64,000 nucleotides of DNA from Larus michahellis. Taxonomy: Eukaryota; Chordata; Aves; Charadriiformes; Laridae. Below, piece by piece: positions 1-13,490 of the stretch. The notes below the pieces were generated by a model that worked only from the letters and a program-made list of their open reading frames with translations, had not been told where the DNA came from and ran no database searches. How positions within the stretch are numbered: the stretch's first letter is position 1; each line of letters opens with the position of its first letter. The stretch is taken from the NCBI RefSeq assembly GCF_964199755.1, contig NC_133906.1, positions 15,597,378-15,661,377 of the forward strand, read 5' to 3'. The translations under genes and the position numbers were made by a program.

Positions 1-1995
1 GTCTCCTCCTAAAATAAGAAAGAAGAGGTTTAGCAATAGGATTACCATTCGAAGCAAAATCTTCATTGGTTTTGGCCACCTGGAAGTAGAAATGTTTCAT
101 GCTGAGCACAACATGTAGCTGAGCTGGAGCACGACGTTCGTGCTCTAAAGCATGGAGACAGACACCAGCCACATGCTGCCATCCTGGAGGCCTTTCAAAG
201 CAGGAGCTGGTGGAACAGAGTGTCTCACCCCAAAAATAAATAGTGTTAGCGTGAAAATAGGAGGGCTCTAGATGATCCCTTGGGTCTGCCAAGGCAAGGA
301 CATTTGTGTCTTTGTGCTGGAATGAGATTCGGATGGGGTCAGTGCCCTCATGCACAATTGGGTGAGGCTTTTCCTCCTGCTGAGGGTCCCTTAGGTATTT
401 CTCTGCATCCCGGGGACCAAAAGATACACGATTACAATTGTTACCATTATTAGAAATATTTCAGTATTGCTGGTTTTGGTTATGCTGGTTATTTCAAATG
501 CAGGTTTAGCTACGATTACAATTAGCTGTCCTTCAAAATGTCATAGTGTTCCATACAAGGAAGATGAAGATGCCAGTCATCGTGAGAAATCTTTGTAAAA
601 CGGCCATGAAACTGAAGCTACTTATTGCTGTTGAGGCAAAGTGATGTGAATGGCTCATCTGAGTTTCATGTATAAGAATATCCTTATCAGCCTGTTGAGG
701 AGAAGATTACACATTTGAAGTGACGTGACATAATCCCTGCATATCGTGTCAGGAGTTTGGGAGAGGAATTAGACTTAAAATGCTCACTGGAAAATTCAGC
801 ATTAAGGTGGAGGTGCACAGATGCCACGTGTGTTGTATGTAGCTTTTTTCCTCTGGTTGCCCCACTTCAGGTTTTTATGACTTTTTTAGTGTTGTAACCA
901 CATTGTGTCCAGCACCAGATGCCCTGTGTTATATGGGAGAGGTGGTGTGAGCCTCCTGCAGCGCACGGGCCCTCAGCCCTTGCGACAGAGCAAATCTAAA
1001 ACTCAATCCCAAGCTTGAAGCGAGGGGAGAATTGCCTCAGATTTTGGGAGGGTGTTGCAAGCCTTCTCCCGCCGTGCTGCCCTTAGTCAGTGGAGGATGT
1101 GCTACAGGCTGCGGTCAAATCCGCGTTTTCACCTTTAGCTCTAAATGACCTTTTTCTTCCCTCAATAGCCCTGAACAGTAGTTGTGTCATCCTTGCATGT
1201 GTTTGTGTATCGTAAGTTGAAAGTCAAAGCTTTGGATTCCGTCTTTGGTCTCTGGAAACATGAAACATATTTCAGGGAAAACAGCTGTGTTCCCTTCTGT
1301 GGAGTTTCACAACGGATGAATTCTGCAAAATAAGGCTTGCATTGTTGTTGCAGTCGCTGCTTTCTTTTGATATTTTCTTTTTATTTTTATTTCCATGATG
1401 AGATTAAATTCTAGACGCTGCTCCTTCTCTGGGGAATAATTTTAAGGCAGTTCTCTTCATAGACCTAAATTATTCACCAAGAAGGATTTTTTGCTGAGAT
1501 GAGAATGAATAGGTCGGATCCGGGACTGTTGTCAGGGCTTGGAGCTCTTTGAAGCTCTTCATCATGAATCATTAAAAAGGGCTGCAACAACATGGCAAAA
1601 CAGAGAACGTGCTTTTTGTGTCGGTGATCTGAGAATCACCTCTAGATATGTACAAAAGGATTAATCCTGCCTGTGGCTTTTTACATTGAGAAAAGAGTAA
1701 GTTGTGTTTAATTTCCTACTGACTCATTTCCTTGCGTGCTACAACTTACCATTGGTTTTCACATGCAAGTACATTTTACGCTTTAGACAATTTTTTTAAT
1801 AGGCATCTAAGCTGAGAATGGTTGTAGGTATTTATTTTGTGCTTAATCATGCAGTGAGTTGGATGGCTTTTTTGTTATTCACCCTGATACTCTCTGTAGT
1901 GTAGAGGGAATAATGCGAAGGTAAGAAAAGGCCGTTTGTTTGATCTGACTCAGTCACATTCCTGATAGTGCCGGCTGAAGCCCTGAGAAGTCTCC
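1..1995. other. unique non-coding sequence
   Basis: There is no open frame of 60 codons or more from a Met on either strand, no CR1 match and no simple repeat beyond short T runs. A good donor-like site (GAAG before GTAAGA) starts at 1921, with an acceptor-like T-run ending at 1802. All three frames of the intervening 118 bases contain stops, so a coding exon is excluded. Confidence 0.6.
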
Positions 1996-4034
1996 GTGGC
2001 GTTGGGTGGGATGAGAGCTGCTTGGGACAGGGATGGGGACGGCACCAGCACTGTCCTCGTCATTGTGTTCTCCCTTTCCCTTTTGTTTTTTAATCCTTGG
2101 TGTTGGACTGAGAGCGCTTGGGCAAGGATGCTGTGTTACCCCCCAGACGTCTACTTAGAGCATTACACTGGCCAAATAACACAAGGGCAACTGGATGGAA
2201 AATCTTCCTTATTGCCCCAGAATTGGAAACAAGTTGTGCTGTCCTGATTTGCTCATGACATCTCTTTCTGCGTGTGGGTAGTCTTGGGTAATATGTGGGT
2301 GCCAGCTTTTCAGATGAAAGGCTTTTGGGATCGAATAGGGTGTTACTGTAAGTAATAAACTACAGGCAGCCTCTCTCTGCGCTATTAATGCTACTTCTCT
2401 GAAAAGAACTGTCTCCGCTGCCAACCCATCCACATTCAAAAGTCCGGGGAATCTGAAAAGCAAACCAAAAGGTGTTTTATATTTGCAAGAGAATAGGACC
2501 AAGTGAGATCAGCACGTGGATGCGTTTCTAATCCAGTCCCAGATGAGCTCTTACCGAGATGGAGGGCTATGGCAGCAAGAACCACAAACGCTCAGGCACA
2601 AGAAAACCCATTCCTGGCTCTTCTCCTTTTCACGGCTCGGCAGAGCTGGGCATAATTTCAAACCCTTCCAGGGACGACAGGAACATGGTTCAACATCTGC
2701 TGTGGGGACTCAGCACATCCACCTTCAGCGTTGGTCCCCTCGGGGTGGGGAGTCCCTTGGGAGAGCTGGCACCCTCGTTGCAATGGTTTCATGGGCCTTT
2801 AATTCGAGGAAACTGAGATTGTGGGGGACAGGGCAGTGATGCTTTGAACTGTTTGTGGTGTAAGGGACTGTTTACCGGGAGTTACAGCAGCAAGAATAGC
2901 ACCCATGTGCCCTGTTGGCACCTGGGACGGGAGGTGCAGTGCCTGATGGCCAACAGCCACTGCAGTGGTGACAGCCCCATGCCAGTGGATGCGGCAGCAG
3001 GGACACATTGGCAGCTATCTGGGGTCTTTTGCAAAGCTCTGGATGAGTGGGGCTTTCCTGTTGTCTTTTAGGAGGGCTTTTGCATCAAAAAGATGAAGAT
3101 TGCAGCAGCAGAGCCATGCAGCGGAGGTCAGGGCCGCCCCACTGCTGTCCTCCCTGCCTGCCCGCAATCCTTTCCTTGCCAGACCCTATCCAGGTGTCCC
3201 TCATGCTCTGCACCTCTCTCTGCAGGTTCCCCACCTGCACAAAACCTCTTTGCAAGGCCACGCTGTGCCGTCTCCATGCCAGGAACACCACATGGCCCGG
3301 TCCATGACCTGGCTGGTGGCATCCAGGCAGGGAGCTGCCCTGGAGACCCCATAGGGAGGGGATGACTAGGAAGGGGATGACTTCCCTCCTAGGAAGAGGC
3401 AATGACTACTGCCATGTGTTTTGTGGTTCTTTCTCTGGTGGCTCCTGGCTTCTTTTTTTGGACTTCTGGCTTCACGTTTCCCAAAAAAACCCCACCCCAA
3501 AACTCTGCGGGTGTGTGAATGCAGCACTCAACGGAGGGTCTCCTCGGCAGAGGTTTCTTTATGAGCTTGCTCCGGGGTAACTGTGAGCTATTTACACTTG
3601 CCCAGTAACCACAGCAACAAAACTCCTCAGAACTGAGAATTAAAGCCATTAGATAAAAATGCCCATAATTTAGAGCGATTAAGTATGGAGGTAAATCGTC
3701 TCATGACATCTCCTGTGATGGCAGGCAGAGGAAGCATGCAGGAGTGCCCGTGGTGCAACCGGAGGTGGGTGCATGCCGGGACCAAGCACCGCGGCAGCAC
3801 CGTGTCTGGCTTGGGCATGAAGCCACCGCATCTGTAGGTGCCTATAGGGCTCTGCAGGATTTCTCCCACCCCCTTAGTGCTTTCTGTAATGTGCAAAAAG
3901 CCCTTGCAAGCTAAATGCTGCAGACAGGATGGGTGCTCCATGTCTCTTCATTTTCTGTTGCGCTGTGTGTTGGTAATGATGGAAATTTTTCATATGCTGA
4001 TTTTTGTCCCCCCTTGGGTTAGAAAACATATGTA
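1996..4034. other. unique non-coding sequence
   Basis: This is moderately GC-rich single-copy DNA with many overlapping short frames on both strands (up to about 120 codons). None has a recognisable domain, and they lack consistent splice boundaries. I see no mobile element and no RNA gene. Confidence 0.55.
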
Positions 4035-4200
4035 ATGTCTTTAAAAATAAATAAAATGAATGACATAACAATGCAGGCTTTAAATATTTGACGGAAGATT
4101 AGTAGGCTGCAATAAATCATAAAATGAGGTTTTTCTTCTGAGTAATAAATATGTTAATTATTTTATCTATTCAGATAAAAGCTTAATTACCGTAGCACTT
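4035..4200. promoter_or_regulatory. AT-rich candidate conserved non-coding element
   Basis: The stretch is rich in A and T. It carries two TTAATTA homeodomain-type cores, at 4154-4160 and 4183-4189, plus several AATAAAT-like words. It sits between GC-richer flanks and has no open frame. Composition and motif clustering resemble vertebrate conserved enhancers, but conservation cannot be judged from one sequence, so this is an inference. Confidence 0.2.
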
Positions 4201-7200
4201 GGGGGGGAGGGGGTGTAGTTGTTATGCCCAGTTTTTCTAAGAAAATCAGTTTGTTCCACGAATAAAGCAATGAGCATTTCTGCAAGTAAACCAAGCGACG
4301 TTTGTGCTGGTGCAGCCTGAGCCTGGCTGCAGCAGAGGCTCCTATCCCTGCATCTTCCGTCTTCCCCTTGTCCGGAGGGCTCTGCGACATCCCCCTTCCC
4401 AATTTAACTGGGCTCTGCACCTCTCCTGGCAGTGCTATAATCAGTAAGGACTTGGTGGAGGTGCTCATTGCTCTGAGCCCTTCCCAGGCTGGATTTGCCC
4501 ACTTTTTGCAGGTTTTTCCATCTGGTTACGTGCCCAAGCGTGACTCCTCCATGCCACCCATCATATCTCCTTCATGTGTGGTCTGGGTGGGCTGCAGTAA
4601 AGCTGGGCCAAGCACTCCACAGCTCCATTTGCCATCAAATACTTTTAAATTCATCAATCCCTAAAAGCGCGGTGGTTTGGCCAGGATTGCGGATGATCAC
4701 GGGATGGGGAGGGAAAGAGCAGGTACCACTGTGGAGCATCCCCCTCCTCGCTGCACCTCCACAGCCCCCTCCTGCCTGGCTGGGGCTGAGGGTCCCTGCA
4801 CCAAGGATACCTAAAGCACAGGAAACTCACGCTGTGCTTTACTGCGCTGCCACATCCCTCGGCAGGTAGATGTGAGCTTTTCGGTTTTTGTTAATAATCC
4901 AAAAAATTACACAAGGATGGCACGTTGGAGAACCGATGTGGTGAATAAGCACTGGTTTTTGTTGTTGAAATGAAATGAAAAATCAGCTAGAGAACAAGGC
5001 AGGGCTGATAAAATCTATAAATGCCAAATGTGATGGTGTCATGGGGCTGCGCATCAGCAGCAGGACTGGGCCAGGGACTGGCGAACTGGTGGTGCAGCCT
5101 CTCTGCTCTCTGCAAGCCGCCTGAGGTGTCTCCCCCAAATTCAGGGCTTCGCCGCTTTCACTCTTGGGGACAAAAATATGTCCGGCTCGTGATTCTTTCC
5201 AAAGGCCTTTGGCAGCCTCTCCTGGCAGTTGGCTGTTTCTGAAAAGGCAGGCAGTTGTTGCTAAAGCGATTTGGAAGCAGAAGTGGTGCTCTGGAGCCCT
5301 AATGCTGCAGCAGAGGGTTGGTGCCCGAGGTTGTCCCCGTTGGGAATGGGGCTGGCTTTGCACTATCGGCTCACCTTTGAAAGGAGAAGCCGGGAGGCTC
5401 ATGGGCAGTACCCTTCTGTCCTTCCCTTTGTCCCCTGTGTCAGAGCATCGCTCTGTCCCCAGGAAAATATTGAAGAAACTCAGCAGCCAGCACTTCTTTG
5501 GGTACACACTAAGGATTATGCAAGTATCTGTCCCGTTCCTGAGAGCTCCCCACATCGCAGTGGCTTCAAAGAGAAGTTTCGGAGCAGCTGAATTTTATAG
5601 AAATGGACATGGGTTTATGGATGCTCCCCGAGATTAGGGCACCTAAGAGTTAATGTGAATTTCAATCAAGAAGACATTAAGAAGGGCAGAGGGAAAACAG
5701 ATTAGCTGTCCTCTTGCTTTGCTCTATAAGATGAGACAATGAGAGAATGCGATGAGATCAATGGAAAAATAAAAGGAAATGAGAAATCAAAGGAAATGCT
5801 GCTTTACAGGTTATTTCATATGGCGAATTGGGAAATTTTTCCCTTCAGGGGATCAAATATTCTCTTATATTTTTAACAGAGCTGGATAACTCATGGCTGC
5901 AAAGATGAAACCCGTGATAGAGGCTGATCCCCTGCAGGGATTCAGAAGGAAACGATCCATTTCAGGTACAAGCGGTGGGATGCTGCTGGATGTCCCCTCC
6001 CTCGGTGCTCTTCAGAAGCCACGCAGAGATGCGGCATCTGCCAGAGTGTGGCTTCCTGCAGGGCTCAAGGTCCAGGTTATCGGAGCCGTGAGTCCAGGCA
6101 CATCCTAACAGCTATGTCTGCTGGTCGATGCCAGCGTCTCACAGAGGCCGAGCTGCGCACACTTTCCTTCTCCAGGCCCATTAACAAGGCAGCACTGCAG
6201 ATGCTCAAAACCAAGATAGAAAAAAGAACTCCATCCTTCCCTTTCAACACTTCTGCAGTGCTTCTGGAGTCACAGTCCTCATGCCTTTAAACAGATCCTT
6301 TCTGGGGCTTCAGATTTGCTTGTGGGCATTGGCATTTATGTCCTAACCGACCTGCCCTCAGAGGCAGAAGTACTTTCCATGAGGCCCCATCCCCAGCAGT
6401 AGCTCTGCTCTCCGCGTTTCCCTGGAGGCCAGATGTGGTTTTGTTTCTTCTTCCTTTAAAGCAGATCGCTGTGCCCGCTCCACGGCTGCGGGGCATTGCT
6501 GTGCTGTGTATGTGTCGTACGCTCCCACGCCTGCTTCTGCAACCACCGAACCTCTGCCCAGCTGGAAATCAACGCGAAAAGTCTTGCGCTGGAGGCTGAA
6601 AAAATAATCTCCATGTTCTCAGGGCTGGTTGCCCTGTCCTTTTGGCACTGGTGGTCAGTGGTTGGCAATCAGCTCCCGTGAGCGAAGATTCGGGGTTTTT
6701 GCATCCACAAGCTGCTGCCGAAGGCCCCTCCTCTGCGTGTGTGCACAAACAGTCCGGCTTTCCTCCTGCCCTGACGTACAAGCCCCTGGTCTGAAGTCTC
6801 AACTGGCAGCGGGCAAGTGCTGCCGGAGGCCGAAATGCATGATTTATCTTTGTGCCGCTGTCATAGTTTCTCCAGACTGAGGTCTCTCTAATTAACTCCT
6901 TCACCTTCATAAATTCTTCATTAGGATTTGCATCTCTGGTGCTTTGAACACGTTTGCTAGTGATATCAGCTAGAATTGGCACTGGTTTTCCTTCCAACCC
7001 CCTCGGTGGGCTTTTCTTTCCCTCTAGCAATGACTGTGGCCGTGCCGTGCAGCACCTCTTCCCCTTTCCATAGTGAAATTTCCATAGAAATGGCACTTTG
7101 GTGAGCCACATTTTAGCAGTAAGAATACCTCTGCTGCAATAACAGGCAGTTAAACCTCCAGAACTGAAACTCCCTGCAAATGCGGAGGACAACAGGAGAA

Positions 7201-8134
7201 AGCTTTTAAACAGCGTTGCTCTCCGCGTCTGCGAGCGGTGGGTGCCAGCAGAAAGCAGGCCAGCTCCGAACAACCCCCTGCCTTGCCCCACGCTCGGCTT
7301 CCAGCCTTTTGAACGTGTTTTGTTCGGATATCTTATGCTCGGGCTATTCCGTTCTCTCTAATTGCATTTAGTGCCTGGCTTGGGACAGGCTGTTGTGCTG
7401 CGAATGCAGCTGTGCCCCCGCTCCCTGCGCAGCCCACCCCTTCTCTCCGGAGCTGTCAGGTGGGACCGTTGCCTTGCGGGGTCTGTTTTTGCCAAGGAGA
7501 CGTTGAAATTAATTGGCCGGTTCTTCAAAGATCTGCAGCGGCTCTTGATGTTCCTCACCGGAGTAGGGCAGCGGAAGAAAGTCGCCTGGGAAACGCTCTC
7601 CGGAAGTGAAAATTGAATTCTTTAATGCTCTTGAATAGCAAAATACAGTTTCTAAGTATGAGAAGCAGCCCACACAGCCTTTAGACATGTTTGTACCCAA
7701 ACAAACCCACATTGTACCCAACGTGCTAATTTCTGTAGCACGTAAATAGTTCCAAATAAACTCTTGGGTAAGGCTGGCTGCAGAAAGAAAAAAATCCAGG
7801 ATAGGTTTGCCTTTCCCACTATGCCAGCTTAATCTTGCATCTATGGCCGTGCTCATTGGTCAGGAGCGTTGTATCAGCCAAGAACGTAATTACTAATTTG
7901 ACTCGTATGTGTAAGACAGGGTGGACGTGTTTTTCCTTAAAAAGCTCTTAAAACGGTCCAGTTCAAGCTAAGCAACCGTCCCCCCCTTCCCTTCACCCCC
8001 ACGATTACATTCAGTGGTATTTCCAGTTACGCTGAGTTTCTCAGAAATTTCTCTTTCAATTCTTCTGTAAACTCTGGACACACCCCGGGCAGCAGACAGC
8101 TGAGGATATGGCGCACCAGTGTCGCTTTTAAAGC
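4201..8134. other. unique non-coding sequence
   Basis: Single-copy DNA. It begins with a short G-run at 4201-4213. Open frames of 190 codons (4983-5555, minus) and 240 codons (6569-7291, minus) occur but look like translated non-coding DNA: no domain, no signal for expression, and competing frames of similar length on the other strand. Confidence 0.55.
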
Positions 8135-8169
8135 CTCCTATAATAACTTAATAACTCCTATAATAACTT
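8135..8169 (+). repeat. 15-bp direct repeat, period 20
   Basis: CTCCTATAATAACTT occurs at 8135-8149 and again at 8155-8169. A partial third unit (TAATAACT) runs through the 5-bp spacer. This is a minimal tandem duplication. Confidence 0.8.
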
Positions 8170-10529
8170 CCATACACCTCCGGGGCTGCCTCTGTCCACT
8201 CAGTATAAATAACATCAGGGATTTCCATTCCAGCCCTTTACCTCTTCCCCGGCCTCGTGTGTCACACGGTTTGGGGTGACACTTGGAGCTGCAGAGATGG
8301 GAATCTGGCTGATGAGACCAGACAGGGAAAAAGGTGCTGTAATTGTTTTCTCAATGTCAACAACCATTTGTTTTAAGGTATAATTTGTGCCTCTGTCTGC
8401 ACAAATCCGTCTGGAGCTAAAGCATGATAAGACAAGTTGATCTTTAACATTCTTTATCTTCTGGTTTGTGCTGCTGGGAGACAATTCCTAGGGCGAGGCG
8501 GATGGATTTTGCACGTAGTCTTTCTCTAGAAAATGCAGCAGTGATGCCCACTAGGTCCAAATTTAAAGGATTCAATGGCGGGGGGGGTGGAGAAAGAAGA
8601 AACTGGTAGAGATTTACAGTAGCCTTGAGCTTGATGCCCTTTGCTTTGTTTTCTTTAGCCTCCAAGGGAAAAGAGCAAATGTTTTCTGCGGTGCATCTGT
8701 GTTTGCTGCTCTACAAACCCGTACAGCGTTTGTAACATTAAAAATGAAAGCAAGCCTGTGAAGAGCTGTAATTCAGACATTTACAGAGAAAAGTTGGAGG
8801 GGGAAGAGAAGCAAAACGACAAGCACGGTGCAAATTACAACAGTGCTAATGATTGAGGCGGAAATCGGGTCTGCTTCTGTGGGCGCAGACGGCGGTAGGG
8901 AATTCCTACCTCTGCAACGGCCCAGGGAGGCCAGCCCCTGGCTGAAACATGTTTTAATGTATTTATGCTTCAAAAGGGTCCTCCTTTTGAAGGAGGTGCT
9001 TTCCAGGCCCAGCTCTGGCTTTGTAGTGTTCTGCTTTTCTGCTCTCGAACACTTTGCTATCCAAAACACAGCACCCAAACTTCCAGCTACACCGGCTTGT
9101 GATGGGCATGGAGGTCACTCGCACCGCTCCTTACCAGGACTAAACACAAAGATGCTTTAAAACCAGTTTCTTGTTTAGATATAAATATTCACCTCTCTAA
9201 TGTCACCATGAGTAGTCCCGCTTGCTGGAAAGCTGGTGGAAGCCAACTAAGCAAAAAAAGTAGCAGCAAAAATAGCAGTTTCCCCTCTCTGATGTCCTTG
9301 GTGGAGTTTGCTGGATGTGGGACTGATGGGGTTGACAGCGTATTGCGTATCATTTGGGAATGCCTTGAACTGTATAAACCACATATCAGATCTTCAGGAC
9401 ACGTAAATCAGCGTAACTCCATCAGTTGAAGCTTCGCTGCAGAATGTTCTCGTTCTTTTCAGTGCATAGTTTTAACAAACTCAGTGGCCAAATCTCGTGT
9501 CTTTCTCCCTAATTTGTTCAAGATGTGTACTATAAATCATCCCTGTCTTTGAGCCATGGAGGAAAACTAACTTGACAAATCCCTTTCTGTATTCATTTTT
9601 GTCAAAACGTTATTTATAACAGTGGGTAGGTTGCTGATAGCTCTGTCTGTTGTTGCCCAGGACCCTGTGGGTTTGATATACGTTTAGTCCAAGTCCATGC
9701 AGATGCCTTTCCTCGGCTGTTTGTGTCTCATGTTAAGACTTGTGTCTTAGAGTGAAGAATGCGATTTATTCAAAAACACTTTATAATACAGTAAGACAGA
9801 TGTCAGCCATGTTAAATACCTCCATAAATTTTGCCTCTCTCAAGCAGATTAAATGTGCAATTATTTGAGGGATAACGAGGGTATCCTGCACCAAGGCAAC
9901 ATTTTAGTAGCCTGATAACGTGACCAGTTTTAGTGATGTCTCTTACAGAAATGAAGTTCTGTGATTGTATTATCTCTCTCTTCTCCCACAACAAGTATTT
10001 AAACTTGATAGCTACTTCCAGCTGAGTTTAACAGAGGGCTTCTGTCACACAGACAGTTTCTGATGGGTTGCGGGTGACGGCGCTGGGCACCTGTATCTGG
10101 CTGATTTTTTCCGTGGCATGCAGGAGATGGGGAAGGTCTGGAACCACTGTTTAACACCACTGTGCTATCCATATGTGTATTCACTGCAGAGCAGTTTGAA
10201 AAGCAGCCTGTGGCCCTGCCTGGAGCCTTCCTCTAGAGAGACGGGGGCTGCAAGGGCTAAAAACACACCTGAGGACTTTTTCTGCATTCATTTACGCTTT
10301 CCTCCCCCTGCAGAAACATTTTCTCCATCTCTGCCCGGGGTGGTGTTCACAACACCATCTTTCTTTGCTTGTCTCCACCCTGTCACTGACAGGTTCCCAA
10401 AGCTCCTGGGGCTGTTCCCAACCCACACGATGCTCGAAAGACAGGGCTCTCCCCATCTGCAAATTAGCCAGTGCCAATTAACTTCCAAAAATAGGTGGAG
10501 AGTTAATGACTTCAAACAAAGATTGTAAG
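8170..10529. other. unique non-coding sequence
   Basis: Single-copy DNA with a G-run (GGGGGGGG) near 8580. I find no element, RNA gene or convincing exon. Confidence 0.55.
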
Positions 10530-10716
10530 CTTTTTAATATATATATACACACACGTATACATATATATGTAAATTCATTATAATTACTCAGAATTAACAT
10601 GAACCTTCCTTGTACTAGAGCAAGTAAACATTTGTTTCCCAAGATGTAGACTCACAATACTCTAATATTAAACGTATATATATATGCACATACATATATA
10701 TATATATATATATATG
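10530..10716. repeat. interrupted AT/CA microsatellite
   Basis: Two alternating tracts, at 10536-10570 and 10674-10716, are built of TA, CA and GTATAC units. The second ends in a perfect run of about ten TA units. About 100 bases of unique AT-rich sequence separate them. The tracts are self-complementary and probably length-polymorphic. Confidence 0.85.
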
Positions 10717-12951
10717 CAGGTATCACAGCTCCTTTCCAACTCACATGCCCGGGTTTCTTTCCCAGTGGGAAACGAGTTGCATGGGAACAGGGAGGCAAAG
10801 GTGACACAGTCCCATCCCAGGGCTAGGAAGTGCTTCTGGATCCAGTACCATGAGCTTGCAGGGACAAAGTCATACCGTGGATTTTTAAGGCTCTGAAATC
10901 ATTTAAACAGGGTGAAATTTGCATAATCAATGCAATAGCCCCAGTAAACCGTTGGGGTGCAGGAGGTACCCGCACTGTGGGTCTGCCCCCGTGAAACTCC
11001 GCGGCTGCAGCTCTCGTTTGCAGGGGACAGGCACCAGCCGAGGGGAAAACCTAAGAGGGGTCAGGGGGGGATACGCTAGTCCTAGGGCCCGGTGGGTGCT
11101 GACAGGCATAATTTATCTCTCTCTATTGCAGGTCAAGTGAAACTGGCCCCACGCCTCTATTTTCATGCCTCTAACACAACCTCATCTGGCTTTTGCGTTT
11201 TGTCCCACTGCCAAGCGCTGCGTAAGCCACTGCAGTGCCTCGCTGCCATTAATCACCAGAGCCTTTTCCTGGGCTGCCTTGTGCTTTCTTATAGACTATA
11301 ACCTCCTTATCATTCACACATAATCTTGTTACAGCTTTATACCTACTTGCATGATCCACTTATCAGCCAATAAATCTGAGCAAGCCCAAACAGTGGATAA
11401 TAACAACGCGAATTTGCTGGTTCCTGGTATTGATTTCCCAGGCACTGTCTTGGGTTGTGTCACTATGGCAGTTTCTAAACAATATATTTTTGCAGCGATG
11501 CCTAAAGCAAACACACCTTGCCCCAGTTCTCCTCCCATGAACCTTGTTTATTTTTATTCCCCAGCCATTACTACTTGCTGTTTTCACCTTGAGACATTTC
11601 CTGTACAACCACCCGCCTTTCATAAATTCTTCTGTGGGCAATAAAACACTCTGCCCTCTCCCTGAGCCCTGTGGGCACGGGCAAAGTGGTCAGAGCAATC
11701 TGAATTCCAGATCCACATTTCTGAGCCTTCCCACTTTCCTTTGCCTTGATATAGTTACGCTGGATTTCCGGCCAAAGGTAGGATTTTAGGAGAAAGTTGA
11801 GTTTTATTCTTGCATTAAAGAAAATCCAGATTACGGGGTGCTCTCCATCACCTGGGTCAACATGCTCATGCTGAGGGATCAAAACCCACCCCAAAAAACA
11901 ATCAAAGCAGGAAACTTCAAGCATGACAGTTTTCTCCGGGTTGCGGGTGAGCTGGGAGCTAAGATTTAAGTGGCAGATGCAGAAGTTCATTGCAGTAGCT
12001 TTGAAATATGGACCTATAAATCCCCAATTTTCTACTTGCACAGCCAAGCATGTTCCTGTATATTTATTTTGGTGGATGTTAAGTGGATCAATTTTACTGA
12101 GGTTGGCTCGATTTTTTTTTTCCAGTGGAATTTAATTCAACGTAAACCCTACTACTTAGTCTTTTTGTTCATTTCCTCATTTAGACGCTTGTGCAAGGAA
12201 AGGTTGGGAGCGATCAGAAAATACTGGAAGCAAAATAAATGTTCTCTAATCTCTCTTCAAGCCCAGACTGAAATGTTATTAGTACTTTTGGGCTTGTCTG
12301 GATTAGTTTCTTAAGAAGCTGAAGCTGAACAGATCTATATAGATTATTAATTTAGTAAAACACGACCTCTCCAGGGACTGAGCCAAATGAGTATCACGTT
12401 GCTTTTCTTTTCTTCCACGTACATAGAGGTTTCTGGGGTGGATACGGCCCTCCTTTAGCAGGGGATGGTGTGAGCAGGGAGATGTGAGCAGCAGTCGTGT
12501 GGGCACCATGCGGCAGCAATGGGCGATGGGTGCCTTCAGGCTCTCCTCCTCCTCCTCACCGTGCTCCTCGCTGCGTATTTGATTTAAGAAATGTGGGCTG
12601 GAAGCAGCTCATGCCTTATTGCCTCTTCCACAATGTCAGTTTGAATCGTAGCTTACGGTGATAAATATTATTACCCTTTTCAACCAGAGTAATTCCTTAA
12701 TTCCTCTGAAATCTGCTGTCTTATACTTTTACCCAGTGAGGGGATGCTGATATGGAAAAAAAAGATGGTTTTTTTGGGTTTTTGTTTGAACAGCACACAC
12801 AGCCCTGTTCTTCTGAACAGGGGAAAAATCTGTGAGCACATTCAAAGGTTTCATGGTTGGGTTTCTGGGCTTGCGATACCTCAGTCTTCCTAAACCTCCT
12901 GGGAGAAGAGAGGGCTGAGCCAGGAGCAGACCAGGAGGGGAGAAGGGGAAG
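10717..12951. other. unique non-coding sequence
   Basis: Single-copy DNA. A minus open frame of 158 codons (11571-12047) and a plus frame of 114 codons (11970-12314) overlap and have no recognisable content. A short CTC-rich run lies near 12540. The block ends at the 3' tip of a CR1 element. Confidence 0.55.
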
Positions 12952-13490
12952 TCATAGAGTCACAGTATCATTATGGTTGGAAGACACCTTTAAGATCATC
13001 AAGTCCAACCGTTAACTGATGACTGCCAAGGTACCACTAAACCATGTCCCTAAGCACCATGTCTACAAGTCTTTTAAATACCTCCAGGGTGACTCAACCA
13101 CTTTCCTGGGCAGCCTATTCCAATGCTTGACAATACTTCCAGTGAAGAAATTTTTCCTAATATCCAGTCTAAACCTCCCCTGGTGCAACTTGAGGCCGTT
13201 TCCTCTTGTCTTATCACTTGTTACCTCGGAGAAGAGACGGACCCCCCGCCCCCGGCTACCCCGTCCTTTCAGGGAGCTGTAGAGAGCGAGAAGGTCTCCC
13301 CTCGGCCTCCTTTTCTCCAGGCTGAACACCCCCAGCTCCCTCAGCCACTCCTCACAGGACTTGTGCTCCAGACCCCTCACCAGCTCCGTTGCCCTTCTCT
13401 GGACCCGCTCCAGCACCTCACTGTCCCTCCTGTAGTGAGGGGCCCAAAATTGAACACAGTATTTGGGGTGTGGCCTCACCAGTGCCAAGT
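12952..13490 (-). mobile_element. CR1 LINE fragment, 5'-truncated, minus orientation
   Basis: The element is inserted antisense. Its 3' end lies at 12952 (TCATAGAGTCACAGTA, degenerate octamers) and its truncated 5' end near 13490. Read on the minus strand, 13063-13490 encodes the C-terminal part of the CR1 ORF2 polyprotein downstream of the reverse-transcriptase palm, with no stop codon. Family-typical blocks visible are [26 protein letters not shown] and [12 protein letters not shown], ending in a tail of the RNRLPREVVESP type. CR1 moves by target-primed reverse transcription, and most avian copies are 5'-truncated in this way. The endonuclease and catalytic RT core are missing, so this copy cannot move. 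The 3' half resembles the family whose end reads 'cactgccaaggtaccactaaa' in antisense. The subfamily cannot be fixed without a repeat library. Confidence 0.95.

Noticed and set aside
1803..1920. Exon-like segment between a T-run acceptor and GAAG|GTAAGA
   Set aside because: All three frames contain stops, so it is not a coding exon; a non-coding exon cannot be tested here.
6569..7291. 240-codon minus-strand open frame
   Set aside because: No domain, no splice or promoter context, and competing frames on both strands; composition looks like ordinary non-coding DNA.
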